A stretch of DNA of 64,000 nt, from contig CM061132.1 of the NCBI GenBank assembly GCA_030789695.1, positions 34,806,418 to 34,870,417 on the forward strand, in the 5' to 3' direction. Position numbers and translations under genes: made by a program. Below the pieces are notes generated by a model. It made no database searches. It saw only the letters and a list, made by a program, of their open reading frames with translations, and was not told the DNA's origin. Shown in pieces: positions 1-11,200 of the stretch (position 1 is the first letter of the stretch; each line of letters opens with the position of its first letter). The DNA comes from Scilla litardierei. Taxonomy: Eukaryota > Streptophyta > Magnoliopsida > Asparagales > Asparagaceae.

Positions 1-154
1 AAACTTCTACAATATTATGGAATGTCCTTTTGCTAGAATGTGGATTTGTAGAAGGTTAGCGGGTGTGGAATCTTGGGAGGGAAAATTGGTGTAGCGTGTT
101 TCTTTGGTGGAAAGTTGGATGGAAAGTGAAGTTGTAAAATTGATTATGATGGGG

Positions 155-159
155 CCCAC
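155..159. repeat. Target-site duplication CCCAC (left)
   Basis: CCCAC lies directly before the first LTR and again directly after the second LTR at 7035-7039. A 5-bp duplication is the normal footprint of LTR-retrotransposon integration and fixes both element ends. Confidence 0.9.
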
Positions 160-882
160 TGTAGTGCCCTGTGGTAGCTACTGCACACGTACTAGAGGAG
201 GGTGAATAGTACTTAAAATAATTAAGAGAGTTATTCCTAACTATTGTGCAATGAACAAACGACAATGCGGAATAAACAACAATCAACAAGAATTAAACAA
301 CACAAACAAAGAATGTTACTGGGTTCGGATCCACCCAAGTCTCCCCAACTTGTTCCCGGTGATCCTACGTCCCAACCACCCGGATCCCCTCCGGATACTT
401 GAGTTAGCAACCCTAACTCAAGATTTCCACTATGAAATACTTGTGAAAAACCTTCACAAGTCAAATCATACAAAAGACAAGTGACTCCCACAAACCGGGA
501 TCACAACCTCTCTCACAACCGAGAGACACAATTCAAATACGATTGAAATGAAATAAACTCTTACCTTACAAAATCCTATGCCTTGAGTATACTTACCAAA
601 TTAGGGCAATGATGGATTTTGAGGAGAGAATGTCACCAAACCGAATCTCCACCAATAAGATCAGCGATCGAAGGCTAGGATGGAGGATGGTGACTTTGGA
701 TCAAGCTCTAGGCTTGGAAGGCTCACAATGGAGAGAATCTCTCTTGAGGAAATGGCTCAAAGAGTTGATGGAGAGATTCTTGTGAGGAAGAGAAAGCTTT
801 AGAATGGAGTTGAATAGCTTCTCTTAGGTTTCTCCAAATCTCTAAAATGGCAGCCTTGAAACTTATGAAAGAGCCCCTCCAA

Positions 883-892
883 CTATATATAG
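883..892 (-). promoter_or_regulatory. LTR TATA box (3' LTR copy)
   Basis: The plus strand reads ctatatatag, giving ctatatatag on the minus strand too, in the element's sense direction. It sits about 60 bp downstream of the palindromic U3 array, where an LTR promoter is expected. The functional copy in the 5' LTR is at 6032-6041. Confidence 0.6.
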
Positions 893-956
893 GATAGAGG
901 AGAGAGGGAGAGAAAAACGTTTCAAGAAAGTCTCCAACGGCTATATTCTGAACCAG

Positions 957-1490
957 ACTAGTCGGTCAAAGAAGGATCACTGACCGACTAGTTCATCAAC
1001 TAGTCGGTCGGTGATACAACGTAGACCGACTAACGGTAGAACAGCCAAGAAGTCGAAGTACAGGCAAAGACAACTAGTCGGTCTAAGAAGACTTGCCGAC
1101 CGACTAGTTCCACAACTAGTCGGTCGGTGAATGATCTTTGGCCGACTAACAGTCGAAATAGAGTAGGTTGACTTCAAGATGAATTAGTCGGTTTAAGAAC
1201 AAATGCTGACCGACTAGTTTCTCAACTAGTCGGTCGACAAACGTTCTTTGACCGACTAACTCGAAACAGTAACTCAGGCTGTACAGAGGCAAGCTCAACT
1301 AGTCGGTCTAAGAAGGATTCCTAACCGACTAGATCGTCATCTAGTCGGTCGGTGACTCTTCTTTGACCGACTAATTGAACAACCTGGAAAGAGCTGAATA
1401 TAGCAAGGCATCTAGTCGGTTCATGTAGAGTTGCTGACCGACTAGATCGTCATCTAGTCGGTTGGTGACTCTTCTTGAACCAACTAACAT
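957..1490. repeat. Five tandem 110-116 bp units with inverted CTAGTCGGT motifs (U3)
   Basis: Units begin near 957, 1073, 1183, 1298 and 1412. Each carries (a/c)tagtcggt, then accgactag, a 4-6 base loop, ctagtcggtcggt, and a final accgacta, so each can fold into stems. The array is entirely within U3, upstream of the TATA box, and is repeated in the other LTR at about 6106-6639. Tandem U3 repeats act as enhancers in some plant Copia elements, and Sirevirus LTRs are known for palindrome arrays; regulatory activity here is inferred. Confidence 0.85.
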
Positions 1491-1886
1491 GCACTCGAAG
1501 CCGAGGGAAGAAGCGATAGGCTTCGGGAAAGTTTCTAATGGATTCTATGAATATCCTAGCTCTAAGATATGAGCGAAATGAAGTATATAATGTAAGTCCT
1601 ACTCAAGGCTTAACATTCTAATCTATGAAGCTAGAAGACTATTAATTAAACCTTACGAGCCGTCTTCAAAGCTTCAATCTTCATTCTTGACTTCAATAAA
1701 ACTCCTTGAGCTTCAACGAAGCTCCAGGCACACGATCACGCGTATTGAGAAGTCTTGAGGCGTCGCTATTGATGTTCGTATTCTTTTGGCGACGATCTCC
1801 ATAACTGCGCTCACAAATAAGTTAGTATACATTATTTATGTTTGCTCATCATCCAAAACCAAATCCGGGGAATCATATCACAACAT

Positions 1887-1899
1887 TCTCCCCCTTTTT
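1887..1899 (-). other. Polypurine tract of the Sirevirus-like element
   Basis: Read on the minus strand the sequence is aaaaagggggaga, directly next to the 3' LTR. This is the expected primer position for plus-strand DNA synthesis. Confidence 0.85.
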
Positions 1900-2329
1900 G
1901 GTGATGACAAACCAACATAAATAATAATCAATAATAATGATTCAATTGAAATTTACTTACTCCCCCTGCATTGATGACACGTTAGTTCCATATTCAATAA
2001 TATTCATATGCATCAAGCAGCGAGGGAAATATAAAATATGAATCCTACTATTGAACATATAGGATCAAAATCCATTTTATATCTTCACTCCCCCTGAATT
2101 CTAACACATCAAATTAGATTCATGGTAATTTTCTTTGAATTATTAAATAGCACATTGTCATTATTATATCTCTCCCCCTTTGGCATTAGCAAAAAAAGAG
2201 CGGGAGGAGACAAAACCAATGGCTAAAAAATAACGCAAGGGAGTCGAGGAATACGACCAAGGCCCAAAATAACACCAATGCAAAATATCAAATGCAAAAT
2301 ACCGAATAAAAGCAAAGCGTGTCAAGGAG

Positions 2330-2535
2330 ACCATAGTCGAAAATCGGAAACTGAAATCATCAAACCATAGGCGAAATACGAAATACGAAATCATCTAGCC
2401 ATAGGCGAAACTCGAAAACCGAAATCATAAAATCATCGGCGAAAATCGGAAAACGAAATCACCAAGCCATAGGCGAAAATCGAAATACGAAATCATCAAG
2501 CCATAGGCGAAAAACGAAATCCGAAATCATCAAAA
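2330..2535. repeat. Short minisatellite of ccataggcgaaa-type units
   Basis: About five imperfect units of roughly 40 bp share the core ccataggcgaaa followed by cgaaat and cgaaatcatc. It lies in the non-coding 3' part of the Sirevirus-like element. The low-complexity open frame across it is not a gene. Confidence 0.7.
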
Positions 2536-3061
2536 ACTCAAATCGATTTCACTTATTGAGTTTTGGAACATACTCTCCAAAATCAATAGAATGCATGGAA
2601 AACAATTCTATGTTTCCATAGAAAGAATTCTATTAAATCCATAAAATCGTCGAACGACGAAATCAACATCAGAGACAAAAATAATCCGATGTGCATACCA
2701 AATGTAGCAAAATGATACCAAATGTAATATATTCTACCAATGGATACCAATATGAATCAAAAGTATGACATACTTACAACATTAAGCTCCCCCTACTTTG
2801 GTGCATCATTCAAGCACCATCAACTCCAATCGAATGAAAATCCTTGCAAATCACGGAGTTGGTAGGGTTGGTATCTCATGGTGGATTTAACCTAGAGAAT
2901 ATCATTTTGGTATCCAAAAATCTTTTTGGATCCTATGGGTTAGGCAATAAATTTAGCTAACTAAATTCAAATTAAATGTAACCCATACAAACCACAATTG
3001 CTTTGGTACCCATAAAATGAAATTAAACTTATGGTACCAAGCAATGAAGGGTCAAAGGGAA

Positions 3062-5266
3062 CTAACCCTTCGGAAACCAAGTCCAAGAGGAACTTGATTT
3101 CCCAACATAATCATCATTCAAAATAACAACATTTATAAACGATTTTACATACAAATTCTTAGCATGCATGCTTGTGTTCTTCGGACCCCAAATAGTGTAT
3201 GTCTTGGGAGTCCTACTCCTATTGGGAACATGCATACGTTGTTGATTTCTATGTGATGCATGTCGTGGGTAAGCATATGGCATGCGATGCAATGGTGCAT
3301 GACGATAATTATTCATATGAGAATGAGGATGAATATATGAATGTGGAGGAACACGTGCATGAGTGTGTCTCACAAGGTGTGCACGTGCTCGTGGATGAGG
3401 AGCATAGAAATCGGCATATGTGCTAACATGTGGGGTAGGATTTGTGTTCCTACGTGGCATGTTATACATGAAAGCATGACCCTTCTTTGGAGGTCCACCC
3501 AAAGTGGGTTTCTTTCCAAATGGGGGCGTGTTCCTAGCGGAAGCACCATTGGTAGAAGAACTACCCATGACGTGTTTACTTCCACTAGTAGAAGCATCGG
3601 AAGATGGCCTAACAAAGGTGGCGGACGATTTGGATGACTCTCCCATCTTATACCCCAAACCAATGTGATGATTGGCCGGAGGTAAGTCATTTAGGATATC
3701 ATCCAACTTGCCCTTACCTTTGTTGAATTCATGAATTCGGCCTAATGTGCTCTCATGCTTCTCGGTGAGAGAATGCAAAGAAGCATCCAAAGTGGACACT
3801 TGCGATGCGAGTGCACAAACACGTGATTTGAGATTTTTATTCTCAATACTCAAAGTTGAGATTTGAGACGTCAAATCCGCTATCACATGTTCATCCGAAT
3901 CCTCGATATGAACATGCTCAAGTTGAGACTTGAGATTTTCAATCTCATTTCTCAACCCATCAACAACGGTGTCGTTGTTGACGATGAAAGGCTTAGACGA
4001 GTTTTTAAGACTATCTAATTCATTTTTAGTCTTCATAAACTTAGTAGCCATATTAGAAAACTTATTCCATAGTTGTTCATTGGCTATTCTAAGTTCATCA
4101 TTGGTTACCTCTTCGCCTTCATCCTCGCTTCCATCCTCGCTTTCATCGGAGGAAGTCTCTTCATCACAATCCTCTTTTCCCATAAAGCACGTGTGTGCAA
4201 TCTCCACTCTTTCATCGTCCGACTCTCCACTTGAGGAGTCGGAGTCGGTGAAGGTACCTACAAGTCCTTTCTTGTTCTTTCTCGACTTGTCGTGCTTGGA
4301 TGCCTTCCACTTCCCCTTATGTTTGTAGAGAGGACAATCCGGCTTGATATGTCCTGGCTTATTGCATTTATAACACACGGGAGTAGAAGCATTAGTCGAA
4401 ATAAATTTTGATTTACGATTCAACTTACCTTGTCGGAAGAATCGGATGAATTTCTTTGCCATATTGGCCAATGCTTCCATGTCCAATTCTTTGTCCTCTT
4501 CTTCTTCCGAATCTTCATCATCGGTAGATGGAGCGGCCTTAAATGCAATTGCCTTTTTCTTTGGCTCGTCTTGCTTCAAGTATGCCTTCATCTTTTCCCT
4601 CATCCGGATCTTACTATCCTTGCATACCTCATAAGACAACAAGGTACCCATTAGTTGTACGACGGTATATTTATTCATGTCATTACCTTCCTCGATGGCG
4701 AAGGTACGCTTCTCCCAACAAGAAGGAAGTCCATCGATTATCTTCGAGACTTTCTCCTTTTGGGTGTAGCTCTTCCCAAGAGCTTCCAAGTCGTTTGATA
4801 TATCCACGAAGCGAGCGTAATAATCCTTTATGGTTTCGCCCTGCTCCATATGAAACAACTCAAATTCTTTATTAGCAACGACGAGTTTAGAATCTTTTAC
4901 CGTACTCGATCCTTCGTGCAATATGAGGAGTTGGTTCCATATTTGATATGCACTCTTACATGTGCATATCTTGTTGAAGTCCTCGGGCTCCAACGCACAA
5001 TTCAAGGCATTCATTGCCTTGGCATTGGCTACTTCCGCGGCGACCTCCGCAGGGGTCCACTTCGCGAAATCTTCTTCGGAAGGCTCGACATACTCCGTCA
5101 TGGTGGCTCTCCATAGTGAAGTGCTCCGGAGGAAAATTTGCATCCGACATTTCCAGTACCCGTAGTTGGTACCGTTGAAGTGTGGAGGCCTGACGGAGGA
5201 TAGTCCTTCCATAACTGAAGAAGCTCCATCGCGGTTCTTGAAGACGTTGTAGTCGTTGTTCGTCAT
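3062..5266 (-). CDS. Gag polyprotein, Sirevirus-like Copia (gag-only)
   Basis: This 734-residue ORF is the only coding sequence of the 160-7034 element. Residues about 25-220 match the plant Copia gag (UBN2-type) pattern, including PHFNGTNYGYWKCRMQ near the N-terminus. A CCHC zinc knuckle, CYKCNKPGHIKPDC, sits at about 298-311 and should bind nucleic acid. Acidic stretches flank it (about 248-262 and 340-390), followed by a predicted coiled coil at about 385-515 and a His/Pro/Arg-rich tail at 600-690. The ORF stops at a WFPKG end, about where the protease region normally begins, so pol is cleanly missing. Start: the ATG 41 bp inside the LTR boundary, just after the primer site. The product would form particles in the cytoplasm; packaging and movement by a partner's enzymes is inference. 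Confidence 0.93.
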   Translation of the reverse strand: MTNNDYNVFKNRDGASSVMEGLSSVRPPHFNGTNYGYWKCRMQIFLRSTSLWRATMTEYVEPSEEDFAKWTPAEVAAEVANAKAMNALNCALEPEDFNKICTCKSAYQIWNQLLILHEGSSTVKDSKLVVANKEFELFHMEQGETIKDYYARFVDISNDLEALGKSYTQKEKVSKIIDGLPSCWEKRTFAIEEGNDMNKYTVVQLMGTLLSYEVCKDSKIRMREKMKAYLKQDEPKKKAIAFKAAPSTDDEDSEEEEDKELDMEALANMAKKFIRFFRQGKLNRKSKFISTNASTPVCYKCNKPGHIKPDCPLYKHKGKWKASKHDKSRKNKKGLVGTFTDSDSSSGESDDERVEIAHTCFMGKEDCDEETSSDESEDGSEDEGEEVTNDELRIANEQLWNKFSNMATKFMKTKNELDSLKNSSKPFIVNNDTVVDGLRNEIENLKSQLEHVHIEDSDEHVIADLTSQISTLSIENKNLKSRVCALASQVSTLDASLHSLTEKHESTLGRIHEFNKGKGKLDDILNDLPPANHHIGLGYKMGESSKSSATFVRPSSDASTSGSKHVMGSSSTNGASARNTPPFGKKPTLGGPPKKGHAFMYNMPRRNTNPTPHVSTYADFYAPHPRARAHLVRHTHARVPPHSYIHPHSHMNNYRHAPLHRMPYAYPRHASHRNQQRMHVPNRSRTPKTYTIWGPKNTSMHAKNLYVKSFINVVILNDDYVGKSSSSWTWFPKG

Positions 5267-5292
5267 AGCTTTGAACTTGTAGCTTTAACCTT

Positions 5293-5306
5293 GGCTCTGA
5301 TACCAA
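5293..5306 (-). other. Primer-binding site, initiator tRNA-Met
   Basis: The minus strand reads ttggtatcagagcc immediately inside the 5' LTR, complementary to the 3' end of initiator tRNA-Met. This fixes the element's orientation. Confidence 0.92.
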
Positions 5307-5307
5307 T

Positions 5308-7034
5308 TGTAGTGCCCTGTGGTAGCTACTGTACACGTACTAGAGGGGGGGTGAATAGTACTTAAAATAATTAAGAGAGTTATTCCTAACTATTGTGCAA
5401 TGAACAAACGACAATGCGGAATAAACAACAATCAACAAGAATTAAACTACGCAAACAAAGAATGTTACTGGGTTCGGATCCACCCAAGTCTCTCCGACTT
5501 GTTCCCGGTGATCCTACGTCCCAACCACCCGGATCCCCTCCGGATACTTGAGTTAGCAACCCTAACTCAAGATTTCCACTATGAAATACTTGTGAAAAAC
5601 CTTCACAAGTCAAATCATACAAAAGACAAGCGACTCCCACAAACCGGGATCACAACCTCTCTCACAACCGAGAGACACAATTCAAATACGATTGAAATGA
5701 AATAAACTCTTACCTTCCAAAATCCTATGCCTTGAGTATACTTACCAAAATAGGGTAATGATGGATTTTGAGGAGAGAATGTCACCAAACCGAATCTCCA
5801 CCAATAAGATCAGCGATCGAAGGCTAGGATGGAGGATGGTGACTTTGGATCAAGCTCTAGGCTTGGAAGGCTCACAATGGAGAGAATCTCTCTTGAGGAA
5901 ATGGCTCAAAGAGTTGATGGAGAGATTCTTGTGAGGAAGAGAAAGCTTTAGAATGGAGTTGAATAGCTTCTCTTAGGTTTCTCCAAATCTCTAAAATGGC
6001 AGCCTTGAAACTTATGAAAGAGCCCCTCCAACTATATATAGGATAGAGGAGAGAGGAAGAGAAAAACGTTTCAAGAAAGTCTCCAATGGCTCTATTCTGA
6101 ACCAGACTAGTCGGTCAAAGAAGGATCACTGACCGACTAGTTCATCAACTAGTCGGTCGGTGATACAACGTAGACCGACTAACGGTAGAACAGCCAAGAA
6201 GTCGAAGTACAGGCAAAGATAACTAGTCGGTCTAAGAAGACTTGCCGACCGACTAGTTCCACAACTAGTCGGTCGGTGAATGATCTTTGACCGACTAACA
6301 GTCGAAATAGAGTAGGTTGACTTCAAGATGAATTAGTCGGTTTAAGAACAAATGCTGACCGACTAGTTTCTCAACTAGTCGGTCGACAAACGTTCTTTGA
6401 CCGACTAACTCGAAACAGTAACTCAGGCTGTACAGAGGCAAGCTCAACTAGTCGGTCTAAGAAGGATTCCTAACCGACTAGATCGTCATCTAGTCGGTCG
6501 GTGACTCTTCTTTGACCGACTAATTGAACAACCTGGAAAGAGCTGAATATAGCAAGGCATCTAGTCAGTTCATGTAGAGTTGCTGACCGACTAGATCGTC
6601 ATCTAGTCGGTTGGTGACTCTTCTTGAACCAACTAACATGCACTCGAAGCCGAGGGAAGAAGCGATAGGCATCGGGAAAGTTTCTAATGGATTCTATGAA
6701 TATCCTAGCTCTAAGATATGAGCGAAATGAAGTATATAATGTAAGTCCTACTCAAGTCTTAACATTCTAATCTATGAAGCTAGAAGACTATTAATTAAAC
6801 CTTACGAGCCGTCTTCAAAGCTTCAATCTTCATTCTTGACTTCAATAAAACTCCTTGAGCTTCAACGAAGCTCCAGGCACACGATCACGCGTATTGAGAA
6901 GTCTTGAGGCGTCGCTATTGATGTTCGTATTCTTTTGGCGACGATCTCCATAACTGCGCTCACAAATAAGTTAGTATACATTATTTATGTTTGCTCATCA
7001 TCCAAAACCAAATCCGGGGAATCATATCACAACA
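5308..7034 (-). repeat. 5' LTR of the Sirevirus-like element
   Basis: This 1727-bp copy of 160-1885 has the TATA box at 6032-6041 and the five-unit palindromic array at about 6106-6639. Scattered single-base differences from the other copy (for example ctgt for ctgc near the start) amount to about 1 percent. Confidence 0.93.
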
Positions 7035-7039
7035 CCCAC
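7035..7039. repeat. Target-site duplication CCCAC (right)
   Basis: This matches 155-159 and closes the insertion. Confidence 0.9.
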
Positions 7040-7415
7040 TTCATGTAGTGTGGTCTTTTGGACGAAGAAAGTGAGAATGTGGGGTATTGTGAACCTAGGT
7101 AAGGTTACACCCCTAAATAAAATGATAAATTTAGGTTATTTTTCCCCATTTCTGCAAAATCTAGGCAGGTGAAGGTGACAACACCCTGTGGGCCCCACCG
7201 ATGGGCGAGTTTCCAACGAAATTCGTGTGTTTTGCGGAGAAAACCAACGGCGAGAAGATTCTCAATTTTGGCCGCAACGTCAGCGAGGAATCTCAAGCCA
7301 ACATTCTAGCAAACGAACAGCCAACGAGAAAGTGGGATGAGAATCCATGCTACAGTGCATGAAGAGTAGTATTTTACCACTTTCTCGTCCACATTCTAGC
7401 AAAATAACATGCCCT

Positions 7416-7806
7416 ATACGCACCGACCAAGTGTGAATCTGTAAGGCCCTACTTGGGTTTATACCAAGGATACAACATATTGGGGGACGACCACCAATTT
7501 TACGGATATAATTCCTATCAAACACACATTATTATACATCAATCTTGTAAAAGAACTTAAATCAACCATCACACCAAATTAATCTAGAAAAATGCCTCTT
7601 TAATCCAATCCGCGAGCTTAGTACAATTTCCAATATGCATATGATGGCTATAATCTCTTTCCCCCACAAAACAAAAGGAATGCATATATACACTTTTCAG
7701 CCTGAGCCTCAAATTTCAGAAAAGATCAAATTAATCCAAGTGCACATGAAGAGGACAACTAGAAAAACTTGTTGGGCGTATTTTTGAGGAAAATGTAACG
7801 ATGGAG
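7416..7806. other. Spacer without recognisable gene
   Basis: AT-rich sequence between the MITE-like end and the Copia insertion. I see no coding frame with recognisable motifs, no RNA gene and no further repeat structure. Confidence 0.5.
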
Positions 7807-7811
7807 CCACC
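7807..7811. repeat. Target-site duplication CCACC (left)
   Basis: CCACC precedes the LTR at 7812 and follows the LTR ending at 13691 (13692-13696). Confidence 0.88.
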
Positions 7812-8079
7812 TGAGAGAAAAAACGAGAGATAGAAATTTGTTGGGGATTCCAGATATGACTGAAAGTATTTTGATGATCTAAGAAGATAAACTCCATCCT
7901 CTTTATATAGGGGCCACTGCCATATCTTCCATCCCTCAACCGCCCCGGATTTTGCTCAACCGCCCACGATTTCCTCAACGGCCATGTGAGACTTGGTCTC
8001 TCGGTTGAGGAAAATCCTCAACCGAGTATCGGGTCGGTTACAAGCAGATTTGGCCATATCAGGCCATAACCAACTTACA
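7812..8079 (-). repeat. 3' LTR of the intact Copia element
   Basis: The LTR runs from TGAGAGAAAA to CTTACA. A minus-strand TATA box (tatataaag) lies at 7901-7909. Short inverted stretches around ggttgagg / cctcaacc occur within it. It is 267/268 identical to the other copy by eye. Confidence 0.94.
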
Positions 8080-8092
8080 TCTCCCACTTGGC
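8080..8092 (-). other. Polypurine tract of the intact Copia element
   Basis: The minus strand reads caagtgggaga directly against the 3' LTR, the expected plus-strand primer position. Confidence 0.75.
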
Positions 8093-8259
8093 CTGAAATG
8101 GCCAAGTGCATTCCGGTCATACCCTCACTATCCGTGAGATATAACACATGATGTAATTTCACATACTCCCACTATCCGTGAGATATGCACATTTTATTTA
8201 CCGAGTACAATCACTATATATGATTGTCTCCTTTCATTATTCATGAAAGTTTTCTTGAC

Positions 8260-11200
8260 TTAGATATTTCTAAGTCCCATCAAACCGACATGTTTGATGA
8301 ATATACCTGCTGGAATACCCTTCGTCAAGGGATCAGCAATCATATCACTTGTTGGAATATAAGTCACATTGACTTCTTTCCTTTCCACCATATCATGTAC
8401 GTAATGATATTGTATTTCAATATGTCTTCCTTTGGAATTGTTTGCACCACTGTGGATCAAGCTGATGGCTGCTTGATTATCACAGTACATCTCAATTGCT
8501 CCATCCACCAAATTGAGATCCAAGTCCAATAGGAACCGTCTGATCCAGACCGCATGAGTAGCAGCCATACTACAGGCTATATACTCAGCTTCTTGTGTGT
8601 ATCTCGCGACACAACCCTGTTTCTTGCTACCCCAAGAAACAGCTGCACCACCAAAGATGAACACATGTCCTGCAGTTGACTTCCTGTCATCTTTGTCCCC
8701 TCCGAAATCTGCATCGGAGTAACCAAGAACCTCAAGCGAATCTGCTTGATAAACTAACTTGTGGTGCACCGTACCCTTTATGTATTTCATAATCCTCTTA
8801 ACATCTTCCCAATGAGCTGGACCGGGATTACTTTGATATCTACTAACCAGACTAACTGGGTACGCTAAGTCTGGTCTAGTACACAGCATTGCATACATCA
8901 AACTTCCAATAGCCTGAGCATATGGAACATTCAGCCGACTTTGTCCCTCTCCAGGACATTGTTCTTTACTTAACGGCTTCCCCATAACCAATGGTGTAGG
9001 GGCCGGATTGGAATTGTACATTCCAAATCTCCTCAATATTGTATGCAAATACTTTTCTTGGTTTAAACTTAACATTCTAGACTTCCGATCTCTAAGGATC
9101 TGTATTCCAAGAACGTAGGATGCATCACCCATGTCCTTCATCTCAAATTCACTACAAAGTGCTGATTTAATTCCTTTCAACACTTCAACGTCATTTCCAG
9201 CGAGCAAAATATCATCCACATACAGAGATAATATCGTAAAACTGCTCCCACTTTTCAAGACATACACACAGTTATCCAATTTGTTTGCAACGAAACCAAG
9301 TTGGATAATAGTGTTGTGAAATTTGAGATACCACTGTCTAGATGATTGTTTTAAACCATACAAATATTTCTTCAATTTATAAACTTTGTCTTCCCGTCCC
9401 TCAACCTGAAATCCCTCAGGTTGATCCATATATATAACTTCCCTCAACTCTCCGTTGAGGAATGCAGTCTTGACATCCATTTGGTAGAGTTCCAAGTCAA
9501 GATGCGCAACAATCGCTAAGATTATCCGAATGGATGCAAACTTAGCCACCGGAGAATAAGTCTCCTGATAATCAATCCCTGCTATCTGAGTAAATCCCTT
9601 TGCAACTAACCGAGCCTTGAATATATCAATAGACCCATCAACCCGATATTTCTTCTTTAACACCCACTTGCATCCTATGGACTTCCTCTCTTCTGGTAAG
9701 TCACATAGCTCCCATACATTGTTTCTCTCAATTGAGTCAAGCTCCCTTTTCATGGCCTCAAGCCATTGATCTGACTCAGATGATTTCATTGCATCTGTAT
9801 AATTCAAGGGATCAGCTTCCTCATCTATATCAATATCCACAGAGAAACAAGATGGTTCACATGAATATAGATAATAATCGTCCATCCATGCGGGTGTTGT
9901 TCTGGGTCTTTTGTTGCCACTAAGGGTTGCAGGTTGGACAGGTTCAGCTGGTTGATTTGCCATAGGTATATTCTCGTTTACAGGTTCATCTTCCATAGCT
10001 GGATGATGTACATCATCCACTATATCCAAGTCATCATTCGGAACATCATCTAAGTCCAGCAAGGGTGGCACATTTTCTTGGACTTGTTCCTTTTCTTCTA
10101 GATTCTCTAGAAAAGTAGCATCTCTACTTTCAATGACTCCTTTATTTTCATGGAAGAACCTATATCCTTTAGACTTTTCAGAATACCCTATGAATACACA
10201 TCTTACGGTTTTGAGATCCAGCTTATCTCTAACCTGATATGGAACGAGAACATGTGCCACGCAACCCCATTTTCTCAAATGACTTAAATTGGGTTTGCGT
10301 CCATTCCATATCTCATACGGTGTTGTCTCGATTGATTTTGTGGGAATTCTGTTCAGAACATAATTTGCAGTCAATATGGCTTCTCCCCAAAAATCTTTGG
10401 AGAGACCAGAATGCGATAGCATACATCTCACTGCATTCATTAATGTTCTATTCTTTCTTTCAGCCACACCATTCTGTTGTGGCGTGTAAGGCATAGTAGT
10501 ATGCTTCTTTATACCATACTGAATACAGTATTCCTCAAATTCCTTTGAGTTGAATTCTCCACCTCTATCCGTTCTTAACACCTTTATGTTCCTTCCAAGT
10601 TTTCTTTCAACTTCTGCCTTGTATCTTTTAAAACTTTCAAAAGCTTCCGACTTTCTGCTTAAAAGATACACAAAAGTATACTTGGAATAATCATCTATAA
10701 ATGTTATGAAATATTCCTTATTCCCTCGTGTCTTTATGCTCAAGGGCCCACAAATGTCAGAATGAACTAATTCCAACAATTCATTTGCCCTTTGACCTTC
10801 CGAGAATGATTTCCTGGTCATCTTCCCAGTTAAACAATGTTCACAGGGTAATGTTCTTACACCTGTCAGTTCCGGTAATAAATCCATTTTGATTAACTGG
10901 TCCATCTTATGGTTACCAGGATGACCTAATCTCATATGCCAAATATCATAATCAGACAAAAGACACACGGAATAATTCAAATCACCATCTTTATTACCAA
11001 TATCAGATTTTACAACAGAAAGACAGAATAAATCGTGACCGGGCACAAACTTGCCCATTGCAAACACTTTCTTGTCTTTCCCAATAGAGACCCTATTGTT
11101 GTAAAATCTCACTTCAAGACCCTTCTTCAGCAAAGCCGGAACAGAGACCAGATTACGTCTTATGCCAGGTGCATAAAACACATCTTTGAGGACCATGATG

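Larger units (their letters stand above)
160..1885 (-). repeat. 3' LTR of the Sirevirus-like element
   Basis: The repeat runs from TGTAGTGCCC to CACAACA (TG...CA) and is about 99 percent identical to 5308-7034 by eye. A minus-strand TATA box lies at 883-892. Above it, in U3, are five tandem units with palindromes. Confidence 0.93.
1886..3061 (-). other. Non-coding 3' region with five AGGGGGAG motifs
   Basis: No coding sequence is recognisable between the gag stop and the 3' LTR. On the minus strand AGGGGGAG occurs five times (plus-strand positions 1888, 1960, 2088, 2172 and 2787), the first being the true polypurine tract. Multiplied polypurine-tract-like motifs in this place are a described Sirevirus trait. 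In an autonomous relative, pol would lie between gag and this region. Confidence 0.75.
160..7034 (-). mobile_element. Complete gag-only Sirevirus-like Copia retrotransposon (TR-GAG type)
   Basis: This 6.9-kb element lies on the minus strand between two CCCAC duplications. Read in its own direction it has a 5' LTR (7034-5308), an initiator-tRNA-Met primer site, one long gag ORF (5266-3062), about 1.2 kb of non-coding DNA rich in AGGGGGAG motifs, a polypurine tract and the 3' LTR (1885-160). Protease, integrase, reverse transcriptase and RNase H are absent, so it cannot move alone. I count about 15-20 differences between the 1.73-kb LTRs, so insertion was recent. The UBN2-type gag, long LTRs with U3 palindromes and multiplied polypurine tracts match features known for Sireviruses; lineage placement is inference, the structure is seen directly. 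Confidence 0.9.
20..7415. mobile_element. MITE-like element with terminal inverted repeats, split by a retrotransposon
   Basis: The 17-base stretch ttttgctagaatgtgga at 28-44 recurs as its reverse complement at 7388-7404, and the match extends outward imperfectly (ggaatgtcc on the left, ggcatgtta on the right when reversed). The right end reads TAGGG when reversed, a start seen in hAT-type termini. Without the retrotransposon at 160-7034 the unit is about 0.5 kb and non-coding. I could not find a convincing target-site duplication, so the class (hAT-like) is a guess; the inverted ends are directly visible. Confidence 0.5.

Noticed and set aside
957..1490. Regularly spaced palindromic repeats that could suggest CRISPR
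   Set aside because: Units are tandem and diverged, lie inside an LTR, are duplicated in the second LTR, and the organism is a plant.
3199..5165. Plus-strand frames opposite the Sirevirus-like gag
   Set aside because: No motif, and the minus-strand gag explains the open reading.
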